In this document: positions 23,813-32,217 of the stretch, piece by piece
How positions within the stretch are numbered: the first letter of the stretch is position 1
Layout of the letters: each line of letters opens with the position of its first letter
Origin: an uncultured Acidimicrobiales bacterium
GTDB lineage: Bacteria > Actinomycetota > Acidimicrobiia > Acidimicrobiales > SHLQ01
Assembly (NCBI GenBank): GCA_937969565.1
Contig: CALBVR010000010.1
Coordinates: 1 to 32,217 of the forward strand
Direction: 5' to 3'
DNA length: 32,217 nucleotides
Notes under the pieces: generated by a model
The model's input: the letters and a program-made list of their open reading frames with translations, nothing else
Told to the model about the DNA's origin: nothing
The model's database searches: none
Translations under genes and position numbers: made by a program

Positions 23813-26098
23813 GTGCACACGATCTTCAGTACCCGAAAGGGTCCCCTCGCGTTCCTCGTTTTCGCGTTCGTCCTTCTTGTCGGCGCGGCGGGGGCGGCCG
23901 CCATCGATAGCGAAGGCGAATCGTTCGTCCGTGGGCGCATGGTCGGCAACCTCGGAGTCGCCTACGCCAACGTCGGCGTCTATCCCGATCGCGGGCCGGA
24001 CCCCGTCCCTGAGCGGACGTCCACGGCAACCAGCGTCTCCGTGCCCGCAGGCTCGGAGATCGTCGAGTCCCTGATCTACTGGGCTGGTCGCGGCCCGGGC
24101 TGGTCCGATCCGGAGATCGAGGTGAACCAGCAGACAATCGCCTTCGACACTGACTACTCGTGGACCTGGCCCGGCTTCACCCAGACGACCTACGTCGCCG
24201 ATCTGGCCGACGCGGGAATCGAATTGGTGGCGGGGGCCAACCTGCTCACGCTCGACGGCCTCGACCACAACGGCGGCCGTTTCTACGGTGTCGGGGTCCT
24301 GGTCGTGTACTCCCATCCGGACCTTCCCGAGGTGGAGCTCGAGTTGCTTGAAGGCAACGAGTTCGCCTTCAAGGGCGAGACCTTCTTCGACGAGATCGGC
24401 AATGGCGGCACGCATTCGTCCGTCGCATGTTCCGAGTTCGCTCCGGCGCTCGAGGATCGTTCGCTGACGGTCACCGCCCGGGTGATGGGCATCGACGCTG
24501 GCCGCAACGACGGACCGCCTCGCTCACAGCGCTACGAATGGTGGACCGACACCGCCGCGGTGGTCGCGCCCATCGAGAACGGACTGGTGGGGATCCCGAC
24601 GCAGCCTGCAGACGGCTCGATCGACAATCCGGTGACGCCGCGGGTCGCTCCCACCGCGGAGTGGGGCTCGGAGACGTTCACCACCGACGAGCCGACGCTG
24701 GCCGCCGGGGAATCGCACTTCTGTGGGCAGATGCAATCCGTCGACATCGGCGACGGGATCGGCGCCAGTCTCTCGCTGAGTGATCACGCGGTCGCCGCAA
24801 GCTCCATCTACCGGCTCGGCAACCTCGTGTGGGTCGACGTGAACGAGAACGGCCTCGCCGATCCGGGCGAGCCGGGCATCGACGGGGTGACCGTCGAGCT
24901 CCGTCGTGTGGGTGCGACCGACCCGATCGCCGTGACCACCACCGACGACGATGGCGCGTATCTGTTCGAGGGACTCACCTGCGGCGAGTACACCGTGTCG
25001 ATCCCCGGTGGACAAACGGCGTGGACGGTTGCCGGAGAGGCAATCGATCCGGCCGATCTGGCGCCGGGCGCCATCGTCAGCTCCACGCCGGATGACGACG
25101 CCGACAACGACAACAATGGCATTGTCGACGGGGGCACGATCACGTCCGGGCCGATCACGATTGGTGACTGTGGCGAGGACGGCGATTTCTCGAACGGTGC
25201 GTCTGCCGAGCCGACGAACGAGACCGATCGCGTCGGCGGACCGGACGATGACCCGGACGACCTGTCCCCCGCCGAGGGCAACTACGACGATGTCCGTTCG
25301 AACACCACCATCGACTTCTCGTTCACACCCGACGGTGTGACGGTCGAGGTCGACGGTGACGTCGATTGCGCCGACGAAGATGCCGGAGCAGACGACGGCG
25401 ACGCAGACACGGTGGAGCCGGGGGAATCCTGCGATGACCCCGCCCCCTGCGAGGATCACGACGCCGCCACGGCCGACGCCGAGGACGGCAACAACGCAGA
25501 CGCCAATGATGCGGACGACGCCGACGCGGCCGTCTGCGAAGACGAGACCGGCAACGACCCCTGCGCCGACGATGACGACGCGATGGCCGACAACGACGCC
25601 GATCCCGCCGATGGCGATGCCGGTGATGGCGGTGACGCCGCCGTCTGCAACGACCCGTGCGCCGACACCGACGGCGATGCGGCCGATGCCGACGGGGCTG
25701 ACGGAGCCGACGAGACGGTCTGCGAAGAAACCACCGGCGACGATCCCTGCGGCGCCGACGCTGGCACAACGAACGACGGCGACGCAGCCGACGGGGACGC
25801 CGCTGCCGACGAGACCAACTGCGACGACGAGACCGGCACCGACCCGGACGACACCACTCCGGGCACCACCGACGACCTGACGACTCCGGAGGATCCGGAT
25901 GATGCCACTCCGGAGGATCCGGAGGATGTTGACGTCGAGGTGCTCGGCGAGGTCGAGGTGAATGAGGAGGCACAGGTCGACCCCGACCTTGCCGTCACGG
26001 GTTCATCGTCGACGCTGCTGTTCCTGGCTGCGTTGATGACGCTCGTTCTCGGAATCTGGTTCGCCGTGGCGGGCATCTGGATGCGTCCCAGCAGATAG
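23813..26098 (+). CDS. Secreted cell-wall-anchored protein: signal peptide, large N-terminal beta domain, SdrD-B-like domain, Cys-punctuated Asp/Ala repeats, LAVTG sorting signal
   Basis: GTG at 23813 (VHTIFSTRKGPLAFLVFAFVLLVGAAGAAAI) with SD gaaaggg. LGNLVWVDVNENGLADPGEPGIDGVTVELRRV...DDDGAYLFEGLTCGEYTVSIP. C-terminal DLAVTGSSSTLLFLAALMTLVLGIWFAVAGIWMRPSR (motif, TM, basic tail). Confidence 0.85.
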   Translation: MHTIFSTRKGPLAFLVFAFVLLVGAAGAAAIDSEGESFVRGRMVGNLGVAYANVGVYPDRGPDPVPERTSTATSVSVPAGSEIVESLIYWAGRGPGWSDPEIEVNQQTIAFDTDYSWTWPGFTQTTYVADLADAGIELVAGANLLTLDGLDHNGGRFYGVGVLVVYSHPDLPEVELELLEGNEFAFKGETFFDEIGNGGTHSSVACSEFAPALEDRSLTVTARVMGIDAGRNDGPPRSQRYEWWTDTAAVVAPIENGLVGIPTQPADGSIDNPVTPRVAPTAEWGSETFTTDEPTLAAGESHFCGQMQSVDIGDGIGASLSLSDHAVAASSIYRLGNLVWVDVNENGLADPGEPGIDGVTVELRRVGATDPIAVTTTDDDGAYLFEGLTCGEYTVSIPGGQTAWTVAGEAIDPADLAPGAIVSSTPDDDADNDNNGIVDGGTITSGPITIGDCGEDGDFSNGASAEPTNETDRVGGPDDDPDDLSPAEGNYDDVRSNTTIDFSFTPDGVTVEVDGDVDCADEDAGADDGDADTVEPGESCDDPAPCEDHDAATADAEDGNNADANDADDADAAVCEDETGNDPCADDDDAMADNDADPADGDAGDGGDAAVCNDPCADTDGDAADADGADGADETVCEETTGDDPCGADAGTTNDGDAADGDAAADETNCDDETGTDPDDTTPGTTDDLTTPEDPDDATPEDPEDVDVEVLGEVEVNEEAQVDPDLAVTGSSSTLLFLAALMTLVLGIWFAVAGIWMRPSR
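25355..25870 (+). repeat. Degenerate Asp/Ala-rich, Cys-containing repeat region of the surface protein
   Basis: VCEDETGNDPCADD / VCNDPCADTDG / VCEETTGDDPCGAD / NCDDETGTDPDD within GAC/GCC-rich DNA; ten cysteines from DVDC to TNC. Confidence 0.75.
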
Positions 26099-26108
26099 CC
26101 TCAGCGCC

Positions 26109-27782
26109 ATGAGTGCGCAGTACATCTACACGATGCACAAGTTGTCCAAGTTCATTCCACCGGACCGGGACATCTTGAAAGACGTCAGTCTGTCCTTCTT
26201 TCCCGGGGCGAAGATCGGTGTGCTTGGCGCCAACGGCGCCGGCAAGTCCACCGTGCTCCGGATCATGGCCGGGTTGGACGACGACTACACCGGCGAAGCC
26301 CGCCTCACCGACGGCTTCACCGTTGGCATGCTGGCCCAGGAGCCCGAGCTCGACGAGAGCAAGGATGTCCAGGGCAACGTGATGGACGGCGTCGGGGAAA
26401 TCGCCGGCCTGCTGACGGAGTACGACGAGGTGCTCGCCGGTTGGTCCGATCCGGACGCCGACTACGAGAAGCTCGGCGAGCGTCAGGCCGAGCTCGAGCG
26501 TCGCATCGAAGCAGCCGAGGCCTGGGATCTCCAGCGGACGATCGAAATCGCCATGGACGCACTGCGGCTTCCGCCGGCAGACGCAGCGGTGACGAACCTT
26601 TCCGGTGGCGAGCGACGTCGGGTGGCGCTGGCCCGCCTCCTCCTGTCGCGGCCCGACCTGCTGTTGCTCGACGAGCCCACCAACCATCTCGACGCCGAGT
26701 CGGTGGCCTGGCTGGAACGCTTCCTCCAGACTTACGAAGGAACCGTTGTGGCGATCACGCACGATCGCTACTTCCTCGACAACGCCGCGCAGTGGATTCT
26801 CGAGCTCGATCACGGCCGCTGCTACCCCTTCGAGGGCAACTACTCCGCATGGCTCGAGAACAAGCAGGAGCGCATCGAGGCCGAGAAGAAGGCGGACGAC
26901 ACCCGGAAGCGCACGATCGCTCGCGAGCTCGAATGGGTTCGGATGGCGCCGAAGGCCCGCCAGTCCAAGGGCAAGGCCCGTCTCGCCGCCTACGACAAGC
27001 TTCTGGCCGAGGCGAAGGCGGCCGAAGGCCGAGCTGCTGAACTCCAGATCCAGATTCCGGCCAACCAGCGGCTCGGAGACAAGGTCATCGAGTTCGAGAA
27101 CGTCTCGAAGGGCTTCGAGGATCGCCTGCTGATCGAGGACCTGTCCTTCTCCCTGCCGCCGGCCGGAATCGTCGGCGTGATCGGCGCAAACGGTGCCGGC
27201 AAGACCACGCTGTTCAAGATGATCACCGGCGCCGAGGAGCCCGACAGCGGCACCGTCACCATCGGTTCCACCGTGGATCTGGGTTTCGTCGATCAGTCCC
27301 GCGATGCGCTCGATCCGGAGAAGACGGTCTACGCCGAGATCTCGGGCGACCACGACTTCATGGACGTCGGAGGCCGGGAGGTCAACTCCCGCGCCTATGT
27401 CGCGTCGCTCAACTTCAAGGGCTCCGACCAGCAGAAGAAGGTCGGCGTCTTGTCGGGCGGTGAACGCAACCGCGTCCACCTGGCCAAGGTCCTGAAGTCG
27501 GGCGCCAACGTGCTGCTCCTGGACGAGCCCACCAACGACCTCGACGTCGAGACGCTTCGTGCGCTCGAAGACGCGCTCGAAGCATACGCCGGTTGTGCCG
27601 TCGTCATCAGCCACGATCGCTGGTTCCTGGATCGCATTGCCACGCATGTGCTGGCGTTCGAGGGCGACTCGCAGGTGCGCTGGTTCGAAGGCAACTTCAG
27701 CGAGTACGAGGCGTTCCGCAAGAAGGAGCTCGGCGACGCCGCGGGCCCCAGCCGAATCAAGTACAAGCCGCTCGTTCGCTGA
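26109..27782 (+). CDS. ettA: ABC-F family ATPase, energy-dependent translational throttle protein EttA
   Basis: MSAQYIYTMHKLSKFIPPDRDILKDVSLSFFPGAKIGVLGANGAGKSTVLRIMAG; two ABC cassettes with NLSGGERRRVALARLLL and VLSGGERNRVHLAKVL; PTNDLDVETLRALEDALEAYAGCAVVISHDRWFLDRIATHVLAFEG. Confidence 0.96.
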   Translation: MSAQYIYTMHKLSKFIPPDRDILKDVSLSFFPGAKIGVLGANGAGKSTVLRIMAGLDDDYTGEARLTDGFTVGMLAQEPELDESKDVQGNVMDGVGEIAGLLTEYDEVLAGWSDPDADYEKLGERQAELERRIEAAEAWDLQRTIEIAMDALRLPPADAAVTNLSGGERRRVALARLLLSRPDLLLLDEPTNHLDAESVAWLERFLQTYEGTVVAITHDRYFLDNAAQWILELDHGRCYPFEGNYSAWLENKQERIEAEKKADDTRKRTIARELEWVRMAPKARQSKGKARLAAYDKLLAEAKAAEGRAAELQIQIPANQRLGDKVIEFENVSKGFEDRLLIEDLSFSLPPAGIVGVIGANGAGKTTLFKMITGAEEPDSGTVTIGSTVDLGFVDQSRDALDPEKTVYAEISGDHDFMDVGGREVNSRAYVASLNFKGSDQQKKVGVLSGGERNRVHLAKVLKSGANVLLLDEPTNDLDVETLRALEDALEAYAGCAVVISHDRWFLDRIATHVLAFEGDSQVRWFEGNFSEYEAFRKKELGDAAGPSRIKYKPLVR

Positions 27783-27784
27783 TC

Positions 27785-28417
27785 ATGACGTTGGGGTTGG
27801 CGGTCGCAGCGATCGCCGCCCTCACCGACTGGTGGGCGGTTCTCCGACGCCGCGAATCGGTCGAGGCGCTGGCCAAGCCGTTGGTGATGGCAGGGCTGGC
27901 CCTCGCCGTGCTCGGTGGAGGCCAGCTGGAGGAACGACAACATCTGCTCCTTCTGACCGCCGTGCTGATGTCGATGCTCGGCGATGTGTTGCTCCTCCCC
28001 CGGTTCGACAACTTCGTCGGTGGTCTCGCATCGTTTCTGGTCGGCCACGTGTTCTACGTGGCTGCGCTCGTGCCGGAGTCTTCCTCAGCGCGGGCGGCGG
28101 CGGTTGGTGCCGTTCTCGCGGTCGCCCTCGTGGCGGTGGCGGGGCGACGGATCATCGCCGCGGCGCGGCACCGCGATCCGGCACTCGGCCCTGCGGTGGG
28201 CGTCTACATGGCGGCGCTCGTTGCGCTCCTGACCGTCGGATTCGGATCAGGAACGGCGTTGATCGCCGTCGGAGCCTCGCTCTTCGTGTTGTCCGACACC
28301 GTGCTCGGATGGAACCGATTCGTGGCCGCGCTCACCCACGGGCGGCTGGGCACGCATCTGCTGTATCACGTGGGCCAGGCAGCGCTTGTGGTGGGGATCA
28401 TCTCCACCAGCGGCTGA
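27785..28417 (+). CDS. YhhN-family (lysoplasmalogenase-like) membrane protein
   Basis: ATG 27785, 2 nt after the ettA stop; hydrophobic with MLGDVLLL...FLVGHVFYVAAL...ASLFVLSDTVLGWNRF...YHVGQAALVVGI, the characteristic YhhN pattern. Confidence 0.83.
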   Translation: MTLGLAVAAIAALTDWWAVLRRRESVEALAKPLVMAGLALAVLGGGQLEERQHLLLLTAVLMSMLGDVLLLPRFDNFVGGLASFLVGHVFYVAALVPESSSARAAAVGAVLAVALVAVAGRRIIAAARHRDPALGPAVGVYMAALVALLTVGFGSGTALIAVGASLFVLSDTVLGWNRFVAALTHGRLGTHLLYHVGQAALVVGIISTSG

Positions 28418-28420
28418 TTG

Positions 28421-29206
28421 TCAGGCTTCCGCCGCGATGATCGCCACGTTGTCCTGACCTCCGGGGTTCCCGTCCACGCCGGTGAGCGCCAGACGGGTCA
28501 GGCCGTCGACGGTGCCGAGCGGATCGAGACCGGCACCGGTCGCAACAGCAGTCACATGGGCGGGGCGGATCGACGTCTTCGGCTGCCGGTAGTGGCACTC
28601 GTCGACGCCGTCGGTGTACGTCAGCAGCAGGTCGCCATGGTTTGCCTGGAAGCGAAACGCAGAGCCGTGGAGCAGCGACGAACGGTCGGCGGCCGTGACG
28701 TAGCGTCCATCCCGTCGATTGATGGGCTCGGCGCTGTGGCCCGGTCCAACGATCACGAATGACGAGTCCCCGAACGAGATGCCATAACCCTCTCGGGTGG
28801 CCCGGTCGTACACGACGATCAGCAGCGTCGTCTCGGACTCGGTCGTGGGCAGATCACCGTTGCGCAGGAACTCGATCATCTGGCCGAGATGGTTCACGTC
28901 CGTCGGCTGGATCTTCGACCAGATCGTGTGCAGCCTCGAGATCAGCATGTGGCTGGACTCCGGACCGTAGTGCGCGTCGGCGACCGCGTATCCGGCCCAC
29001 GAACCGGCTTCCATCACGCACAGAGCGTCCTCGTTGGACGTGTTCGGATCGTATTTGAACTGCTGGCTCGGCGAGTCGGGATCGCTGCCCACACTGATGG
29101 CGGCAGCGGCACGCGAGCCGACGATGGTCGACGCAATCGCGCCGTATTCGCCGTAGTCCTCACCAAGCAGCAGGAGCTTGCCGACTGCGGGATCGTGCTC
29201 GTTCAC
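28421..29206 (-). CDS. PP2C-like protein phosphatase
   Basis: GTG at 29206; SNEDALCV, AVADAHYGPESSHML, ETTLLIVVYD, GDSSFVIVG, LLLTYTDGVDECHY, GGQDNVAII: PP2C-type Asp motifs in order. Confidence 0.72.
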   Translation of the reverse strand: MNEHDPAVGKLLLLGEDYGEYGAIASTIVGSRAAAAISVGSDPDSPSQQFKYDPNTSNEDALCVMEAGSWAGYAVADAHYGPESSHMLISRLHTIWSKIQPTDVNHLGQMIEFLRNGDLPTTESETTLLIVVYDRATREGYGISFGDSSFVIVGPGHSAEPINRRDGRYVTAADRSSLLHGSAFRFQANHGDLLLTYTDGVDECHYRQPKTSIRPAHVTAVATGAGLDPLGTVDGLTRLALTGVDGNPGGQDNVAIIAAEA

Positions 29207-29326
29207 GGGCGGGATTCTAGAACGACCCACCCGTGGGGTCGGTGAGCCTGCGCGAATCGACCACGGAGCGACTTGGGACGTCACGGAAGTGAGCGTCTCT
29301 GCGAGATCTGACGAGGAGATCTGATG

Positions 29327-29578
29327 TCAGTCGAGCGGAGCGCCGAACGGTTCCTTCGCCGTGCCGTAGCACTCGGCGTGGAAGTGCTCGACACGAAGCC
29401 ACTTGCCCTTCTCGTACACATTGCAGATCACCTGCTGGTGGCGCATCTTGGCCTGGAACTTCACCCGCTCGCCACAGTGCATGCAGTCGACTTGGCTTCC
29501 GGGCTCGACCAGTCGGGTGACAGCGCGGCTGACCTTCTTGATCTTTTCGGTTTTCACAGCAGTTGCAGATTTCGCCAT
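29327..29578 (-). CDS. Small putative zinc-ribbon-like protein
   Basis: MAKSATAVKTEKIKKVSRAVTRLVEPGSQVDCMHCGERVKFQAKMRHQQVICNVYEKGKWLRVEHFHAECYGTAKEPFGAPLD; CxxC plus later C/H/C. ATG 29578 (alternative 29587). Confidence 0.65.
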   Translation of the reverse strand: MAKSATAVKTEKIKKVSRAVTRLVEPGSQVDCMHCGERVKFQAKMRHQQVICNVYEKGKWLRVEHFHAECYGTAKEPFGAPLD

Positions 29579-29640
29579 GTCGTCCAATCGGCAGCGCCGA
29601 TGACGACTTGAGGATTCCGTGCTGTTCCTGACCGAATGGA

Positions 29641-30255
29641 TCAGCGGAGCAGGCCGTGTTCGCCCAACATCTCGAGAACCATGTGCGCCATCGCCTTTGG
29701 ACGGCCCATGTCCGGCTCGAGAACGAGATCGGGATCGACCGGGGCCTCATAGGGATCGGAGATCCCCGTGAAGTTCTCGATCTTTCCGGCGCGGGCCAGC
29801 TTGTACAGGCCCTTCGGGTCGCGGGACTCCGCCACATCGAGCGGCGTGTCCATGTAGACCTCGAAGAACGGCACGTCGGCCGCCTTGTGGATCTCTCTCG
29901 CCCGCTCGCGACCGGCCCGATACGGGCTGACGAGCGGGACGAGTGCCATCACGCCGGCGTCGGCGAACAGCCGGGCCACCTCGGAGACGCGGCGCACGTT
30001 CTCGTTGCGATCCTCGGCCGTGAAGCCGAGGTCGCCGTTGAGACCGTGACGCAGATTGTCGCCGTCGAGCATGTAGGTCGGTTGCTTGCGCTCGACCAGC
30101 AGCCGTTCGACTTCGACAGCCACGGTCGACTTCCCCGAGCCCGAAAGACCGGTGAACCAGATCGTGGCGCCATGGAGACCGAGGTGGTCCCACCGTTCGG
30201 CCCGGTCGTAGTGACCGGCGTGCCAAACGACGTTTTCGCTTGTGGCTTCAGCCAT
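29641..30255 (-). CDS. cysC: Adenylylsulfate (APS) kinase
   Basis: TIWFTGLSGSGKSTVAVEVERLL, LDGDNLRHGLNGDLGFTAEDRNENVRRVSEVARLFADAG, FFEVYMDTPLDVAESRDPKGLYKLARAGKIENFTGISDPYEAP. Confidence 0.96.
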   Translation of the reverse strand: MAEATSENVVWHAGHYDRAERWDHLGLHGATIWFTGLSGSGKSTVAVEVERLLVERKQPTYMLDGDNLRHGLNGDLGFTAEDRNENVRRVSEVARLFADAGVMALVPLVSPYRAGRERAREIHKAADVPFFEVYMDTPLDVAESRDPKGLYKLARAGKIENFTGISDPYEAPVDPDLVLEPDMGRPKAMAHMVLEMLGEHGLLR

Positions 30256-30261
30256 GTGGCC

Positions 30262-31524
30262 TCAGCCTGCGGTCTCGCCGAGAATCATGCCGGCAGCAAC
30301 GGTGGCGTTGGACGCCTCGTCGATGAGCACGAAGCTTCCGGTCTCGCGATTGCGACGGTACTCGTCGACGAAGAGCGGCAGCGTCGAACGGAAGCTGATG
30401 CGTCCGATCTCGTTGAGCTTGATCTCGGTCGCGTCTTCGTCCCGATGCAACGTGTTGATGTCGAGTCGGTAGTTGATGTCCTTGATCATCACGCGAGCCG
30501 CGCGGCTCGTGTGTTTGATCGAGTACTTCTTGCGAGGCGAGAGCGTCTGGGTCTCGTCCATCCAGCAGATCATGGCGTCAACGTCCTGGGTGACGATCGG
30601 CTGGTTGTTCGGACGGCAGATCATGTCGCCGCGACTGATGTCGATCTCGTCGTTCAACCGGACGGTGACCGCCATCGGAGCGAAGGCTTCGTCAACCGGT
30701 CCTTCGAACGTGTCGATCGACTTGATCGTCGATTCGAAGCCGCTCGGCAGCACGACGACGTCGTCGCCGGGCTTCATCACGCCACCGGACACCGTGCCGG
30801 CGTAACCGCGGTAGTCGTGGTACTCGTCGCTCATCGGACGAATCACGTACTGCACGGGGAAGCGGACATCGACCATGTTGCGGTCGGACGCGGTGTGGAT
30901 GGTCTCGAGATGCGTGAGCAGCGACGGGCCTTCGTACCATGGCATGTTCGCCGACTTGTCGACGACGTTGTCGCCGACGAGTGCCGACACGGGGATGAAG
31001 GAAAGGTCGGGCACCTCGAGTCGCATGGCGAACTCGCGGAACTCTTCCTTCACCTTGTTGAAGGCTTCCTCGTCGTAGTCGACGAGGTCCATCTTGTTCA
31101 CGCAGACCACGATGTGCGGGATGCGCAGCAGCGATGCGATGAAGCTGTGGCGACGGCTCTGTTCGATGACGCCGTTGCGGGCATCGACCAGGATCAGGGC
31201 AACGTCGGCCGTCGAGGCGCCCGTCACCATGTTGCGGGTGTACTGGGTGTGACCCGGCGTGTCCGCGATGATGAACTTGCGCTTCGGCGTGGCGAAGTAG
31301 CGATACGCGACGTCGATGGTGATGCCCTGTTCGCGCTCGGCGCGCAGACCATCGGTGAGCAGCGCCAGGTTGACGTACTCACTGCCCATCTTCTCTGACG
31401 TCTTCTCGACGGCGTCCATCTGGTCTTCGAAGATGGACTTCGTGTCGTAGAGGAGCCGGCCGATGAGGGTGGACTTGCCGTCGTCGACGGAGCCAGCGGT
31501 GGCGAATCGGAGAATCTCGGACAT
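30262..31524 (-). CDS. cysN: Sulfate adenylyltransferase subunit 1 (GTPase)
   Basis: MSEILRFATAGSVDDGKSTLIGRLLYDTKSIFEDQ...EREQGITIDVAYRYFATPKRKFIIADTPGHTQYTRNMVTGAS; 1-nt overlap with the cysD stop. Confidence 0.96.
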   Translation of the reverse strand: MSEILRFATAGSVDDGKSTLIGRLLYDTKSIFEDQMDAVEKTSEKMGSEYVNLALLTDGLRAEREQGITIDVAYRYFATPKRKFIIADTPGHTQYTRNMVTGASTADVALILVDARNGVIEQSRRHSFIASLLRIPHIVVCVNKMDLVDYDEEAFNKVKEEFREFAMRLEVPDLSFIPVSALVGDNVVDKSANMPWYEGPSLLTHLETIHTASDRNMVDVRFPVQYVIRPMSDEYHDYRGYAGTVSGGVMKPGDDVVVLPSGFESTIKSIDTFEGPVDEAFAPMAVTVRLNDEIDISRGDMICRPNNQPIVTQDVDAMICWMDETQTLSPRKKYSIKHTSRAARVMIKDINYRLDINTLHRDEDATEIKLNEIGRISFRSTLPLFVDEYRRNRETGSFVLIDEASNATVAAGMILGETAG

Positions 31525-32217
31525 TAGAAGTAGCCCTCTTTCTTGCGGTCTTCCATGGCGGCCTCAGACACTCGGTCGTCGGCTCGGGTCGCACCACGCT
31601 CGGTCTGGCGGGTGGCGGCAACCTCTTCGATGATCTTCTCGACGGTGTCGGCGCCGGACTCGACGGCGCCGGTGATGGTGATGTCGCCGACCGTGCGGTA
31701 GCGGACGACCTCTTCGTAGACGTTCTCGCCTTCCATGCGCTCGACGAAGTCGTTTTCGGCGAGGAGCATGCCGTCACGTTCGAACACGTTGCGCTTGTGA
31801 GCGAAGTAGATCGAAGGAATCTCGATGCCGTCATCCGCGATGTACTGCCAGATGTCGAGCTCGGTCCAGTTCGAGATCGGGAACACACGAATGTGTTCAC
31901 CCATCTTGATGCGACCGTTGTAGAGGTTCCAGAGTTCGGGGCGCTGGGCTTTGGGGTCCCACTGGCCGAAGTCGTCACGGAACGAATAGACGCGCTCCTT
32001 GGCCCGGGCCTTCTCCTCGTCGCGGCGAGCGCCTCCGAAGAGGGCATCGAAGCGATGCTCTTCGATGGCGTCGAGCAGCGTCGTGGTCTGGAGTCGGTTG
32101 CGCGATGCCCGCGCTCCGGTTTCCTCCACGACCTTTCCGGCGTCGATGGTGTCCTGCACCTTGGCCACGATCAACCGGGCGCCGACCTCTGCGGTGCGGC
32201 GGTCTCGGAAGTCGATC
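31524..32217 (-). CDS. cysD: Sulfate adenylyltransferase subunit 2 (partial; N-terminus beyond right edge)
   Basis: ...IDFRDRRTAEVGARLIVAKVQDTIDAG...FDALFGGARRDEEKARAKERVYSFRDDFGQWDPKAQRPELWNLYNGRIKMGEHIRVFPISNWTELDIWQYI...; frame stays open to the window edge, so the ORF-track M at 32174 is internal. Confidence 0.94.
   Translation of the reverse strand, partial: IDFRDRRTAEVGARLIVAKVQDTIDAGKVVEETGARASRNRLQTTTLLDAIEEHRFDALFGGARRDEEKARAKERVYSFRDDFGQWDPKAQRPELWNLYNGRIKMGEHIRVFPISNWTELDIWQYIADDGIEIPSIYFAHKRNVFERDGMLLAENDFVERMEGENVYEEVVRYRTVGDITITGAVESGADTVEKIIEEVAATRQTERGATRADDRVSEAAMEDRKKEGYF

Noticed and set aside
25355-25870. GAC/GCC-rich periodic DNA considered as a CRISPR or satellite array
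   Set aside because: Repeats are degenerate, in-frame and explained by the Asp/Ala-rich stalk of the surface protein; no spacer structure.
29656-31398. 580-aa plus-strand ORF
   Set aside because: Antisense shadow of cysC/cysN.

Overview
High-GC, actinobacterial-type chromosomal window (lineage, possibly Acidimicrobiia-like, is inference). I see no tRNA, rRNA, CRISPR array or recognisable mobile element. Most of it is core metabolism or housekeeping: kgd, xthA, a UvrD2-like helicase, ettA, cysDNC, an alpha-methylacyl-CoA racemase-like enzyme, a Na+/H+ antiporter and others. The first ~11.8 kb is different. It is a divergent locus in which two IniB-like acidic/repetitive proteins and an IniA/IniC-like dynamin GTPase (minus strand) face three consecutive Hsp70-ATPase genes (plus strand), followed by an ECF sigma factor and an RskA-like anti-sigma factor. 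Each Hsp70 paralogue keeps the actin-like ATPase motifs but lacks the DnaK substrate-binding domain. In its place is a Pro/Ala/Thr linker, one TM helix and a predicted extracytoplasmic domain; in two of the three this is an FGE/SUMF1-like fold without the canonical catalytic cysteines plus a jelly-roll-like C-terminus. I propose this as a candidate membrane/envelope-stress system in which Hsp70 ATPases act as transmembrane receptors next to membrane-remodelling dynamins. Secondary observations include a candidate class E sortase substrate (LAVTG) with Cys-punctuated Asp/Ala repeats, a set of putative leaderless promoters, and hairpins or shared motifs in the ini/hsp70 locus.
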